Source: Actinomycetes bacterium (GTDB lineage: Bacteria; Actinomycetota; Acidimicrobiia; Acidimicrobiales; Aldehydirespiratoraceae). Taken from it: a stretch of 64,000 nt of DNA. The DNA lies in assembly GCA_024276495.1 (NCBI GenBank), contig JAJRXC010000051.1:1-64000 (forward strand). The letters run 5' to 3'. Shown here piece after piece: positions 33,633-43,889 of the stretch; the first letter of the stretch is position 1, and each line of letters starts with the position of its first letter. A program made the translations under genes and the position numbers. Under the pieces are notes generated by a model. The model ran no database searches, had not been told where the DNA came from, and saw nothing but the letters and a program-made list of their open reading frames with translations.

Positions 33633-34876
33633 CCGCGGCGACGTGGCGCTACGCCGCGATCGACGATGCCGGCAACCCCGTTCGTGGGGAGGTCAAGGCC
33701 CGTTCCGAAGGAGATGCCGTCTCGCGGGTTCGCGATCTCGGCTACCGGCCGATCGTGCTGCGCCGACCTCGCCGCAACATGTTGCGCGCGGAGATCGCCG
33801 TCTCCTTGTTCGCCCCGAAGGTCAAATCCGCGGAGCTGGCCGGCAGCATCCGGCAGCTCGCGGCGATGCTCCAGGCCGGCGTCCCCATGATGCGGGCCCT
33901 CACCGTGCTGGTGCAACAAAGGGCCCTCACCGTGCTGGTGCAACAAAGTGGCCCCGCCCTCAACGCCGCGTGGACCGGTGTGCGGGCCGACATCGAGGGT
34001 GGCGACGCGCTCTCCGTGTCGCTGCGTCGACATCCCCGAATCTTCGACCCGGTCCTCGTCAGCCTCGTCGAGGCCGGCGAGGCATCGGGCACCCTCGACG
34101 AGTCCCTGCGGCAGGCGGCCACCGCGCTCGAGCGAAAGGCGGAGCTCCGCCGCAAGGTCCGGAGCGCCCTCGCCTACCCGATCGCGGTGCTCGGGCTCGT
34201 CGGCGTCGTCATCTTGGCGATGTCGCTGTTCGTCGTGCCGGTCTTTCGAGGCGTCTACGCCGATCTCGGCGGCGAGTTGCCCGTGCCGACGAGGATCGTT
34301 CTGAGCGTCAGCGGATTCATCGGGAGCAACATCGTGTTGCTGATCGGCGCCGTCGCGGCGGCGCTGACGGCCCTTCGTCGCTGGGGGCGCACCCCGGCGG
34401 GTGAGCTCGCCCTGGCGAAGATCGTCCTGCGCATCCCGGTCGTCGGCGACCTCGTCCGGCGCACGGCGCTCGCGCGCGCGTCGCGGTCCCTGGCGGTGCT
34501 GGCCTCGGCCGGAGTGCCGCTGCTGGAGGCCCTGCAGATCGCCGGCGACGTGAGCGGCAACGCCGTGACCCGCGGCGTGTTCTCCGACGCCGCCGATGCC
34601 GTGCGCGCCGGCCGAAGCCTGTCATCGGAGCTCATGACCAGCGACGTCATTCCTCCGCTCTTCGCCCAGGTCGTCGCGGTCGGCGAGGAGTCCGGCGACC
34701 TCACGGAGATGCTTCGGCTCGTGGGAGATGTCTACGAGGCCGAGGTCGACGCGGCCGCCGAGTCGTTCTCCGCGGTGGCCGAACCACTGTTGATCGCCTT
34801 TCTCGGCATCGTCGTGGGCGGCATCGTCTTGTCGCTGTACCTCCCGATGTTCCGGTTGATCGATCTCGTGCAGTGA
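33629..34876 (+). CDS. pilC: type IV pilus platform protein PilC (GspF family)
   Basis: PilC is the inner-membrane platform on which PilB and PilT act. 415 residues with two GspF cytoplasmic domains (about 70-195 and 275-395), each followed by membrane helices (FVVPVFRGVYADLGGELPVP is the typical segment). The first GspF domain contains a perfect 27-bp tandem duplication that repeats RALTVLVQQ (33894-33947), adding nine residues to a helix. Whether the product works is open. Overlaps pilT; followed by a hairpin terminator and then the pilin gene. Confidence 0.92.
   Translation: MTAATWRYAAIDDAGNPVRGEVKARSEGDAVSRVRDLGYRPIVLRRPRRNMLRAEIAVSLFAPKVKSAELAGSIRQLAAMLQAGVPMMRALTVLVQQRALTVLVQQSGPALNAAWTGVRADIEGGDALSVSLRRHPRIFDPVLVSLVEAGEASGTLDESLRQAATALERKAELRRKVRSALAYPIAVLGLVGVVILAMSLFVVPVFRGVYADLGGELPVPTRIVLSVSGFIGSNIVLLIGAVAAALTALRRWGRTPAGELALAKIVLRIPVVGDLVRRTALARASRSLAVLASAGVPLLEALQIAGDVSGNAVTRGVFSDAADAVRAGRSLSSELMTSDVIPPLFAQVVAVGEESGDLTEMLRLVGDVYEAEVDAAAESFSAVAEPLLIAFLGIVVGGIVLSLYLPMFRLIDLVQ
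33894..33947 (+). repeat. perfect 27-bp tandem duplication inside pilC
   Basis: Copies at 33894-33920 and 33921-33947 are identical, in frame, and encode RALTVLVQQ twice. Identity at all positions suggests a recent event or a copy-number-variable site. Confidence 0.95.
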
Positions 34877-34893
34877 CCTTCAGACCCACCGGC

Positions 34894-34920
34894 CGGGTCG
34901 TTCGACCCGACTTCTTCTCC
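34894..34920 (+). terminator. hairpin terminator after pilC
   Basis: CGGGTC-GTTC-GACCCG stem with a four-base loop (34894-34909), followed by ACTTCTTCTCC, moderately T-rich. It separates pilC from the pilin promoter. Confidence 0.5.
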
Positions 34921-34924
34921 GGTC

Positions 34925-34951
34925 TGATCCGCGACCCGGCCCGACCGATGC
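34925..34951 (+). promoter_or_regulatory. candidate sigma-28-like promoter of the pilin gene
   Basis: TGAT (34925-34928), 15 bases, ACCGATGC (34944-34951), 42 bases before the pilin ATG. Weaker match than the flagellar ones, but identical in spacing. Confidence 0.45.
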
Positions 34952-34993
34952 TGACGGGAAGCCTTTCACCGACGCCGGGCCAAGGACCTCGTC

Positions 34994-35476
34994 ATGAACC
35001 ACCACTCCGAAAACACCGGCCACCGAGCCCACCGGGAACGGGGGTTCACGTTGATCGAGGTGATGGTCGTCGTGCTGGTCATCGGCATCCTGTTGGCCAT
35101 CGGTGTCCCCACCTATCTCGGGGCCCGGGAGCGGGCCCAGGACCAGGCCGCCCGATCCACGTTGCGATCCGGTCAGACCACCGCCGCGGTGGTCTATGTC
35201 GACCGCGGGACCTACCGGGACGCCAACGTCCGCAACCTGAGAGCCGCCGAGCCGGGATTCATCTGGCGGGGCAGCAACTCGGCGTCACGCGATCAGGACG
35301 AGCTGAGCGTCGCCGCCACTCGCGACGGCAGGGAATGGGGGGCGGCGACCCGCTCCGATTCCGGCGAATGCTTCTTCATCCGGCTGCGCGCCGACGGCAG
35401 CACCCTCTACGGCAGCTCCAGCTCACAACCGTGTACCGGAAGCAGCGCTCTTGGAGTCACCGACAGGGAGTGGTGA
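34994..35476 (+). CDS. pilA: major type IV pilin
   Basis: 160 residues from ATG 34994 behind AAGGACC. A 17-residue leader ends in Arg-Gly, then the textbook pilin start FTLIEVMVVVLVIGILLAIG with Glu at position 5 and the long hydrophobic helix. The head (about 65-160) holds two cysteines (in GECFF and QPCTG), likely a C-terminal disulphide loop. It is the only canonical pilin in the window. A terminator hairpin follows at 35509-35563. Confidence 0.93.
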   Translation: MNHHSENTGHRAHRERGFTLIEVMVVVLVIGILLAIGVPTYLGARERAQDQAARSTLRSGQTTAAVVYVDRGTYRDANVRNLRAAEPGFIWRGSNSASRDQDELSVAATRDGREWGAATRSDSGECFFIRLRADGSTLYGSSSSQPCTGSSALGVTDREW

Positions 35477-35508
35477 GCCTCCAGGCGGGCACCACTCGGC
35501 TCCACGAC

Positions 35509-35563
35509 AGCCGGAACCTCTGATCGATCGTGCGGGCGACCGATCGGGGGTTCCGGCTTCTTC
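35509..35563 (+). terminator. terminator after the pilin gene
   Basis: AGCCGGAACC (35509-35518) pairs with GGTTCCGGCT (35549-35558), with an inner GATCG pairing in the loop, followed by TCTT. A long stem in the right place after pilA. Confidence 0.6.
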
Positions 35564-35583
35564 GCGCTCGCGGCCGACTCGGG

Positions 35584-35610
35584 TCATACAACGGTCGACG
35601 GTGCCGATGC
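35584..35610 (+). promoter_or_regulatory. candidate FliA/sigma-28 promoter of the GGDEF-EAL gene
   Basis: TCAT (35584-35587), 15 bases, GCCGATGC (35603-35610), 67 bases before the start codon. Confidence 0.6.
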
Positions 35611-35677
35611 TGAGCGCCATGCGCAGCGCGTCCGACCCGATGCGGCCGACCCGGCCCGACCTCGACGGTGGTCGATC

Positions 35678-37099
35678 ATGATGTTCGTCGTCGTGATGCT
35701 CACGTCGGGCGCGCTGCTCGCGATCGCCGCCGGCGTCCACACGATTCACCGGCTGCGCCGTCAACTCGCCGGTCTCGAATCGATGACCCGGGCGGCGGGC
35801 GCCGATCCCGACCGTGACCCCGTCACCGGCGCCGCGAACTGGGCCGGGCTCCTCACCCACCTCCGGACCGCCCGGGCCCGCAGAACCGACAGCACCGACG
35901 ACATCGGCATCCTCGCGCTCGACATCGGCGAGTTCGGCGCCCTCAACGCGTCGCTGGGCCGGGCCGCCGGCGATGTCGTCCTCAAGACGGTGGCCGGACG
36001 GTTGCAGGCCAAGGTGCGCGCCCGTGAGCTGTTGGCCCGGACGAGCGGGGGCCGGTTCGTCGTCGCCCTCGAGGCCCCCGTCACCCCGTACGGTGCCCGC
36101 CGGGCCGCCACCCGTCTCCTCGAAGCGATGCGCGAACCGTTCGAGATCGACGGGGAACCGGTGACCCTCGACGCCCACGCCGGGATCGCCACCGGACCTC
36201 GGTCCGATGGCGAGGATCTCGTCGAGAAGGCCCAAGCCGCCCTGATGAAGGCCCGGCGAGACGGTGCAGCCCACCCGGTCCTGTTCTGCGACTCCTTCCG
36301 CCGCGACACCGCACGAACGTTCCACCAGGCCCAGCAGCTCAAGACCGCGGTCTCGGCCGGTGAGCTCTACCTCGCCTACCAGCCGATCCATCGCACCGAG
36401 GACGGCGCCCTGACCGGCGTCGAGGCGCTGCTCCGATGGGACAGCCGGACGTTCGGACCGGTGTCGCCGGTCGACTTCATCCCGATCGCCGAGGACACCG
36501 GGGCGATCATCGAGATCGGCGCGTGGGTGCTGCAAAAGGCGTGCGAGGATCTCCGCCATCTGGCCGGCGGCCGTGACGATCTCGTGCTGTCGGTCAACGT
36601 GTCGCCGTACCAGATGCGCAACTGCTCGTTTCACGAGCTCGTCGAGTCGGTGCTCGTTTCGACCGGGACGCGGCCCGACGCGCTCCAACTCGAGATCACC
36701 GAATCGACGCTGGCCCGTCCCGAGGAAGTTGCCGACCAGCTCGAACGACTACGGGCGCTCGGCACCCGCATCGCCCTCGACGATGTGGGCACCGGTTACT
36801 CGTCGCTGGCCCAGATCGCGGCGCTGCCGGTCGACGCGATCAAGCTCGACCGATCCCTCGTCAGCCGGATCGGCGACCCGTCCTCGGATGGCGCGGAGCG
36901 GGTCTTCACCAGTCTGGCCGCCCTCGGCCAGTCCCTCGGCCTCGATGTCATCGCCGAGGGGATCGAGACGGTCGAGCAGGCGCGGGTCGCTCGCGACGCC
37001 GGCTGCTCGCACGAACAGGGGTTCCTGTACTCGCGGCCGATCCGGCTCGAGGAGGCGATCCTCTACGCCGGCTCGTTCGTCGGCGAAACCCGACGCTGA
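35678..37099 (+). CDS. membrane-anchored GGDEF-EAL protein, probable c-di-GMP phosphodiesterase
   Basis: 473 residues. One N-terminal helix (about 3-25), then a GGDEF domain opening DPVTGAANWAGLL whose active site is changed to SGGRF, so no cyclase activity is expected. The EAL domain (about 215-465) is complete: GVEALLRWD (EAL), NVSPYQM, LEITESTLA, DDVGTGYSSLAQ, IKLDRSLV and AEGIETVEQ. It should therefore degrade c-di-GMP, perhaps tuned by GTP binding to the GGDEF part. It follows the pilin gene and has its own sigma-28-like promoter. The ribosome site is weak; start could be the second ATG. Confidence 0.92.
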   Translation: MMFVVVMLTSGALLAIAAGVHTIHRLRRQLAGLESMTRAAGADPDRDPVTGAANWAGLLTHLRTARARRTDSTDDIGILALDIGEFGALNASLGRAAGDVVLKTVAGRLQAKVRARELLARTSGGRFVVALEAPVTPYGARRAATRLLEAMREPFEIDGEPVTLDAHAGIATGPRSDGEDLVEKAQAALMKARRDGAAHPVLFCDSFRRDTARTFHQAQQLKTAVSAGELYLAYQPIHRTEDGALTGVEALLRWDSRTFGPVSPVDFIPIAEDTGAIIEIGAWVLQKACEDLRHLAGGRDDLVLSVNVSPYQMRNCSFHELVESVLVSTGTRPDALQLEITESTLARPEEVADQLERLRALGTRIALDDVGTGYSSLAQIAALPVDAIKLDRSLVSRIGDPSSDGAERVFTSLAALGQSLGLDVIAEGIETVEQARVARDAGCSHEQGFLYSRPIRLEEAILYAGSFVGETRR

Positions 37100-37117
37100 A
37101 CCCTCCGGTCGAACGAC

Positions 37118-37145
37118 TCATCGGAGATTCACACCCCGCCGATTC
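37118..37145 (+). promoter_or_regulatory. candidate FliA/sigma-28 promoter of the subtilase gene
   Basis: TCAT (37118-37121), 16 bases, GCCGATTC (37138-37145), 96 bases before the ATG. Same elements and spacing as the flagellin promoter. Confidence 0.5.
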
Positions 37146-37241
37146 CCGAAGGTCATCGGGGCGGTGAGCTAGGTCACCACGGTCTGAGGCAGACGATGCG
37201 TCGGCGTCAAGCGGCCTCGGGGGCCCGCCGTACCCCGGCAC

Positions 37242-38483
37242 ATGAGCCGGAGAAACAGGTTTGGGACGACGATCGGCGCGGCCATCTCGGCGACCCTCGT
37301 CATCGCGGCAGCGGCGACGCCCGCCGGCGCCGCGGACTCCGCCGCCCACACGGATCCCCCCACGTTCGAACTGATCGTGAGCGAGGAGGTGGCCGAGGGC
37401 GAGGCGCCGAACTTCTCGATCGTGGAGACCGACCTCGCCGGTCTCGTGAAGGTGCTCGAGGAGCGCGGCGACGAACGGGTCGAGTGGAATGGCACGGCCC
37501 AGCTCACCTGGCAGCCCCGGGATCCCTCCTACCTTCTCGACCGCGGCGAGCAACAAGAAGGCCTCGAGATCGCCTGGGACGTCACCCGCGGCGCCGCCGA
37601 CGTGGTCATCGCGGTGATCGACTCCGGCGTCAATCCCAGCTCCGAGCTCGACGGCCGCCTTCTCGACGGCATCAGCATGATCGACGGTGACCCGCACGTC
37701 GACACGTTCGGCCACGGCTCCGCGGTGGCGCTCGTCGCCGCCGCCGCCCACGACGGCGTCGGTGTTGCCGGCGTGTGCCCGTCGTGTTCGATCCTGCCCG
37801 TACAGGTCGCGACCGAGGACGGCAGCGTTCCGTGGGCGGCCGCGGCGGACGGCATCGTGTGGGCCGTGGACAACGGGGCCGACATCCTCAACCTCTCGTT
37901 CGGGTCCCGCGGCGCCCCCCGTGTCGTCGAGGAGGCCGTGGCCTATGCCATCGCCAACGATGTCGTCGTGGTCGCCTCCGCCGGAAACTTCGGCGACGAC
38001 GTGCCGTTCTACCCGGCCGCCTTCGACGGTGTCATCGCGGTCGGCGGCGCCGACGAGTCGTTGGCCCGCTACCCGTGGAGCAGCTTCGGACCCTGGGTCG
38101 ATGTCGCGGCGCCAGGGTGCGCCCGCGGCATCCACGGTCCCGACACGATCGGCTGTGGAACGAGCTTCGCCGCTCCGTGGATCGCCGGGGTCAGCGGTCT
38201 CCTCGCCGCCGAGTACGGCCGTGTGGGCCCCGCGGCGACGAAGGCGGCGATCGCCGCGGCGACGTCGCCGTTGTCATGGGTCGAGACCGGCTGGGTTCTC
38301 GCCGGGGAGCTGTTCGGCCCCCGCTTCCTCGACGTCGAACCCGACAGCTACTACGCCGAACCCGTCACCTGGCTCGTCGACCAGAACATCACCACCGGCA
38401 CCAGCCCCACCACCTACGACCCCGACGCCCCCGTCACCCGCGCCCAACTCGCCACCTTCCTCTGGCGACTCGCCGCCGTCTGA
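37242..38483 (+). CDS. secreted subtilisin-like serine protease (S8) with SLH-like C-terminus
   Basis: 413 residues. Signal peptide to about residue 30 (ATPAGAADS). Catalytic triad visible: Asp in VIAVIDSGVN (about 122-131), His in FGHGSAVALVAAA, and Ser in GTSFAAPWIAGVSGLL; the oxyanion Asn is in SAGNFGDD. After the protease domain a short C-terminal unit (SYYAEPVTWLVDQNITTG, then YDPDAPVTRAQLATFLWRL) matches S-layer homology repeats, suggesting wall attachment. It follows the GGDEF-EAL gene and carries a flagellin-type promoter. It may process surface proteins; substrate unknown. Confidence 0.88.
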   Translation: MSRRNRFGTTIGAAISATLVIAAAATPAGAADSAAHTDPPTFELIVSEEVAEGEAPNFSIVETDLAGLVKVLEERGDERVEWNGTAQLTWQPRDPSYLLDRGEQQEGLEIAWDVTRGAADVVIAVIDSGVNPSSELDGRLLDGISMIDGDPHVDTFGHGSAVALVAAAAHDGVGVAGVCPSCSILPVQVATEDGSVPWAAAADGIVWAVDNGADILNLSFGSRGAPRVVEEAVAYAIANDVVVVASAGNFGDDVPFYPAAFDGVIAVGGADESLARYPWSSFGPWVDVAAPGCARGIHGPDTIGCGTSFAAPWIAGVSGLLAAEYGRVGPAATKAAIAAATSPLSWVETGWVLAGELFGPRFLDVEPDSYYAEPVTWLVDQNITTGTSPTTYDPDAPVTRAQLATFLWRLAAV

Positions 38484-38538
38484 TCCGGCCCGCCACCTCG
38501 ACCCCCACCGGGGGCAGGCTCACCGAGAGTGACGAAGC

Positions 38539-38565
38539 TGAAGGCGGGGCGCAGTCGGCCGATGG
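38539..38565 (+). promoter_or_regulatory. candidate sigma-28-like promoter of the LuxR-type regulator
   Basis: TGAA (38539-38542), 15 bases, GCCGATGG (38558-38565), 65 bases before the ATG. Confidence 0.4.
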
Positions 38566-38630
38566 AGTGTCCGGTACGACTCGAACACCCGGGCCGGGCC
38601 CGACAACCGAGGCGGGAAGGAGCCGATCGG

Positions 38631-39281
38631 ATGATCAGCGTCTATGTGGTCGACGCGAGAGAGATCTTCCGACGCGGCCTGCGCGATCTCCTTTCCGAGG
38701 TGGACGACATGGAGATCATCGGTGAAGCGCCCGATGCCGCTGCCGCGACGAGCGAGTTCGCCGATCTCGACCCCGACATCGTCCTCATCGATCTCGACCT
38801 CGGCGACGGACGCGGAATCGAGCTGTGCGAAGAGGTCGCCGGAACCCGCCCGGGAACCCGAGTCGTCATGTCGTGCCCGTACAGCGGCGACGAACGCATC
38901 GGCGCGGCGATGCTGGCCGGCGCGTCGGGCTATCTCGTCGCCACCGACGACGGCGACGAGATCATCGGGCGGATCCGCCGATCGAGCTGCGCCGGTCTCT
39001 CCCTCGACGCGGCCATCGCCGGCGACCTCTTCGACCGGGTCCGCTCCGGACGCCCGTACGCCGAGGAGCCACTCGCCGCCCTGACCGACCGGGAACGCCA
39101 GATACTCGATCTCCTCGCCGAGGGGCTCACGAACCGGGACATCGGTGACGCGCTGCATCTGTCGCCGAAGACGGTGAAGAACTATGTCTCCGTGATCCTC
39201 AAGAAGCTCGGGATGAGCACCCGAACCGAGGCCGCGGTGTTCGCGGCGCGGCGAGCCGCCCCGGAGGATTCCCACCGCTGA
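38631..39281 (+). CDS. NarL/LuxR family response regulator
   Basis: 216 residues from ATG 38631 behind AAGGAG. Receiver domain (about 1-120) with acidic pocket Asp 8, the phospho-acceptor Asp in VLIDLDLGDG (about 52-54) and the conserved Ser/Lys switch region less clear. LuxR-type DNA-binding domain (about 145-210): LTDRERQILDLLAEGLTNRD, then LSPKTVKNYVSVILKKLGM. No sensor kinase is adjacent. A sigma-28-like promoter upstream suggests it belongs with the motility genes. Converges with the SDR gene. Confidence 0.92.
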   Translation: MISVYVVDAREIFRRGLRDLLSEVDDMEIIGEAPDAAAATSEFADLDPDIVLIDLDLGDGRGIELCEEVAGTRPGTRVVMSCPYSGDERIGAAMLAGASGYLVATDDGDEIIGRIRRSSCAGLSLDAAIAGDLFDRVRSGRPYAEEPLAALTDRERQILDLLAEGLTNRDIGDALHLSPKTVKNYVSVILKKLGMSTRTEAAVFAARRAAPEDSHR

Positions 39282-39288
39282 GCGACGA

Positions 39289-40065
39289 TCAGCGGTCGAA
39301 GATGTGCGGGTACATCGCCGTGGTCGCGGCCGAGATCATGTCGACCCGCTCGGCCCGTTCGACCGCCGCGGCGAACTCGAGCCCCTCGTCGGCCAGCCAG
39401 CGCCCGCCCCGGGGCAGGTCGTCGAGCGCGGCGGACACGACCGTTCTCGGGTCGACGGGCGGCGCCATCATCTTCGACTCGTCGGCCCGGCCGGCCCGGA
39501 ACGCCGGGGTGTCCATGCTCGGCGCCAGGATCGCGAGGCTGTGCACGCCGGTGTCCTTGAGCTCCCAGCCGATGGCCTCGACGAGATTGACCGAGAACGC
39601 CTTCGTGGCGCTGTAGAGCGCGACACCCGCGGTGCCCGCGAGCGCCGACCCGGAGCTGGTGGTGACGAACCCGCCGCGGCCGCGGGCCACCATCGCCGGG
39701 ATCGCCCAGGCCGCGAGGTCGACGGTGGCCCGACAGTTGACATCGAGGAGAATGGCCCGCTCTGCGGGTCCCATGTCGAGGAAACGACCCACGTAGCTGA
39801 CGCCGGCGTTCGCCACCGCCAATCCGATCTCACGGTCCCCCACGGCCTCTTCGAGCACCTCGGTCCAACCGGGATCGCGCACGTCGACGACCACCGCGAC
39901 GGTGGGTCCGGCTCGGCGGGCCGCGACGGCGCGGACCACCGGGTCGCGATCGACCATGACGACGCCGAGTCCGCGTTGGTGGAGCTCCTCGACGAACGCG
40001 AGGCCGACACCCATCGCGGCGCCGGTCACCACCGCCCAGGGCCCGTATCGCTCGGTGAAGTCCAT
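39289..40065 (-). CDS. short-chain dehydrogenase/reductase
   Basis: Classical SDR, 258 residues. NAD(P)-binding TGAAMGVG at about 15-22, the NAG motif (AVANAGVSYVG), catalytic Ser in TTSSGSALAG and YSATK (about 153-157). The Asp after beta-2 (VDRD) favours NAD(H). Its ATG directly abuts the kinase stop codon upstream, so the two are probably co-transcribed. Substrate not predictable. Confidence 0.9.
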   Translation of the reverse strand: MDFTERYGPWAVVTGAAMGVGLAFVEELHQRGLGVVMVDRDPVVRAVAARRAGPTVAVVVDVRDPGWTEVLEEAVGDREIGLAVANAGVSYVGRFLDMGPAERAILLDVNCRATVDLAAWAIPAMVARGRGGFVTTSSGSALAGTAGVALYSATKAFSVNLVEAIGWELKDTGVHSLAILAPSMDTPAFRAGRADESKMMAPPVDPRTVVSAALDDLPRGGRWLADEGLEFAAAVERAERVDMISAATTAMYPHIFDR

Positions 40066-41859
<1,794 letters not shown>

Positions 41860-41950
41860 CAGTCTCCACATCATCTCGCGAAGCCGAAAGTATAGGTTCT
41901 CCGCCGGATCACGCCCATCGGCGATGGCCGGGGTTGCTACGATCCGCCCG

Positions 41951-42492
41951 ATGGGTTCCCGCGTGCTTCGAGTGGAAGCCGGCCGGACGACCATCGACCT
42001 CGCCCGCGACGGCGACTACCCCATCGGCCGGGATCTCGCCCATGTCGTCGCCCAGGTGGTCGCCTCCGACCCGTTGATCACCACGAGCCCGACGACTACC
42101 GTTTCGTCAACGAGATCATCGCTGCGGTGAAGAGCCCGATGTTGGCCGGGGCCGCCGAGAGCTTCGACCCCAACCTCTTCGTGCTCGACGCGGATCTGGA
42201 TCTCGTCGACGCACCCGCCCCGGTGTCGCTCATCACCCAGTGGCGTTCGGTCGCGTCCGAGATCGGCCGCCGCCTCGCCCGGGCCGACACCGAGGCAACC
42301 CGCCGTGCCGTCGTTGCCGAGATCGAGAGGAACGCGGCCGCCGGGGCCGCGGTGCTCCGGGCCGCCGCGGCCGTCGACGGATCACAGGAGATCGCCGGTG
42401 AGATCGCGGCAGGCGGCGCCGGGGTGCGGTTTCTGACGCCGGCCGAGCGGGATGCGTGCTGCGAGGCGACGGCCGGCGACGCCGCACCCTGA
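41951..42492 (+). pseudogene. unknown gene split by a probable frameshift near 42070
   Basis: Two plus-strand frames look coding in succession. The first starts at ATG 41951 (MGSRVLRVEAGRTTIDLARD) and keeps good codon use to about 42070; the second, shifted by one base, reads DDYRFVNEIIAAVKSPMLAG and continues to the TGA at 42490-42492. Joined, they give about 180 residues with no recognised domain, helical in the second half. A TACGAT box 7 bases before the ATG suggests a leaderless gene. Either a true pseudogene, a sequencing error, or two genes (the second from GTG 42127). Confidence 0.45.
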
Positions 42493-42516
42493 TATCGGCG
42501 CCGCAGCGACCGATGC
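42490..42516 (+). promoter_or_regulatory. possible sigma-28-like promoter of nhaA
   Basis: TGAT (42490-42493, overlapping the stop of the upstream frame), 15 bases, ACCGATGC (42509-42516), 23 bases before the nhaA GTG. Same two elements as the pilin site; could be chance. Confidence 0.3.
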
Positions 42517-42539
42517 TCCCGGCGGAAAGGAGCACCGAC

Positions 42540-43880
42540 GTGTCTCACGCCGTCTCGGTCGAAACCTCAACGCGACGAACCACACGGCGTGGTTTTCGGG
42601 AGTTCCTGCGGCTCGAGAGCGCGGGCGGTGTCTGTCTGCTCAGCGCGACGATCATCGCGTTGGTGCTGCGGAACTCGCCGCTGGGAGAAGACGTCGCTCA
42701 GTTCTGGGAGCAACACGCGGTCGTGACGCTCGGTCCCATCTCGATCAACGAGTCGCTCACCCAGTGGATCAACGACGGCCTCATGGCCATCTTCTTCTTC
42801 GTCGCCGGGTTGGAGATCAAGCGTGAGCTCGTGGTCGGCGAGCTCCGTGATCTTCGCCGTGCCGCGCTTCCGGCGTTCGCTGCGATGGGCGGAATGATCG
42901 TCCCCGCGGGGATCTACATGCTGCTCAACTTCGGGGGTGCGGGGGCGCAGGGCTGGGGGATTCCGCTCGCCACCGACATCGCCTTCGCGGTGGCAGTCCT
43001 GGCGGTCGTGGGCCGGCACCTTCCCTCGGGTCTCAAGGTGTTCCTCTTGAGCCTGGCCATCGCGGACGACATCGGGGCGGTGCTGGTGATCGCGTTCTTC
43101 TACAGCTCGTCGATCTCCTTCTCCTGGCTCGGCGTGGTCGCCGGGCTCATCGCCACCGTGATCGTCATGCGGCGCGCCGACATCTGGTTCGTCCCCGCCT
43201 ACGTGATCGTGGGCATCGGGCTGTGGGTCGCGATGCTCGAGTCGGGCGTTCACGCGACGCTGGCCGGCGTCATCCTCGGCCTCATGGCTCCCGCGGTGGC
43301 CCGCCGGCCGACGCCGACCGTCATCGACGTCGAGCCGTCGATCCCGTTGGGCGTGCTCCGAGAGGTGCTTCGTGATGCCCGCGAGACGGTGCCGGTGACC
43401 GACCGACTGCTCCACATCCTCCACCCCTGGACCGCGTTCGTGATCCTGCCCCTCTTCGCGCTCGCCAACGGTGGGGTCGCGTTGTCGGCCGCCGGGGTCG
43501 CCGACGCGGCCACCAGCCCGATCACGATCGGGATCGTGCTGGGGCTGGTCGCGGGCAAGACGATCGGGATCGTGGTCGCCACCCGCCTGGCCGTTCTCTC
43601 CGGCATCGGCTCACTTCCCGAGAACGTCACGTGGCGCGGGGTCACCGGCGTCGCGTTCCTCGGAGGGATCGGCTTCACCGTCTCGTTGTTCATCACCGGG
43701 TTGGCCTTCACCGACACGGCCCTGCAGGATTCGGCGAAGATGGGGGTGCTCGCCGCATCCTTGATCGCCGCGGTCGCGGGGGCCACGGTCCTGCACCGCG
43801 AACCCGGCCCGGGGAGTGCAACGCCGGGGCCCCGACGGCCAGATGTCGACACCGAGGAACCGTTGGCGTCGGTGCCGTGA
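42540..43880 (+). CDS. nhaA: Na+/H+ antiporter NhaA
   Basis: NhaA expels sodium in exchange for protons and regulates internal pH. 446 residues from GTG 42540 behind AAAGGAG. About 12 helices; diagnostic segments are DGLMAIFFFVAGLEIKREL (about 79-97), PLATDIAFAVAVLAVVG with the first Asp of the pair, and LSLAIADDIGAVLVIAFFY with the Asp-Asp ion site. ESGVHATLAGVILGL and TGLAFTD are also typical. The C-terminal tail of about 30 residues is hydrophilic. Stands alone after the frameshifted gene. Confidence 0.95.
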   Translation: MSHAVSVETSTRRTTRRGFREFLRLESAGGVCLLSATIIALVLRNSPLGEDVAQFWEQHAVVTLGPISINESLTQWINDGLMAIFFFVAGLEIKRELVVGELRDLRRAALPAFAAMGGMIVPAGIYMLLNFGGAGAQGWGIPLATDIAFAVAVLAVVGRHLPSGLKVFLLSLAIADDIGAVLVIAFFYSSSISFSWLGVVAGLIATVIVMRRADIWFVPAYVIVGIGLWVAMLESGVHATLAGVILGLMAPAVARRPTPTVIDVEPSIPLGVLREVLRDARETVPVTDRLLHILHPWTAFVILPLFALANGGVALSAAGVADAATSPITIGIVLGLVAGKTIGIVVATRLAVLSGIGSLPENVTWRGVTGVAFLGGIGFTVSLFITGLAFTDTALQDSAKMGVLAASLIAAVAGATVLHREPGPGSATPGPRRPDVDTEEPLASVP

Positions 43881-43889
43881 TCGCCGGGG

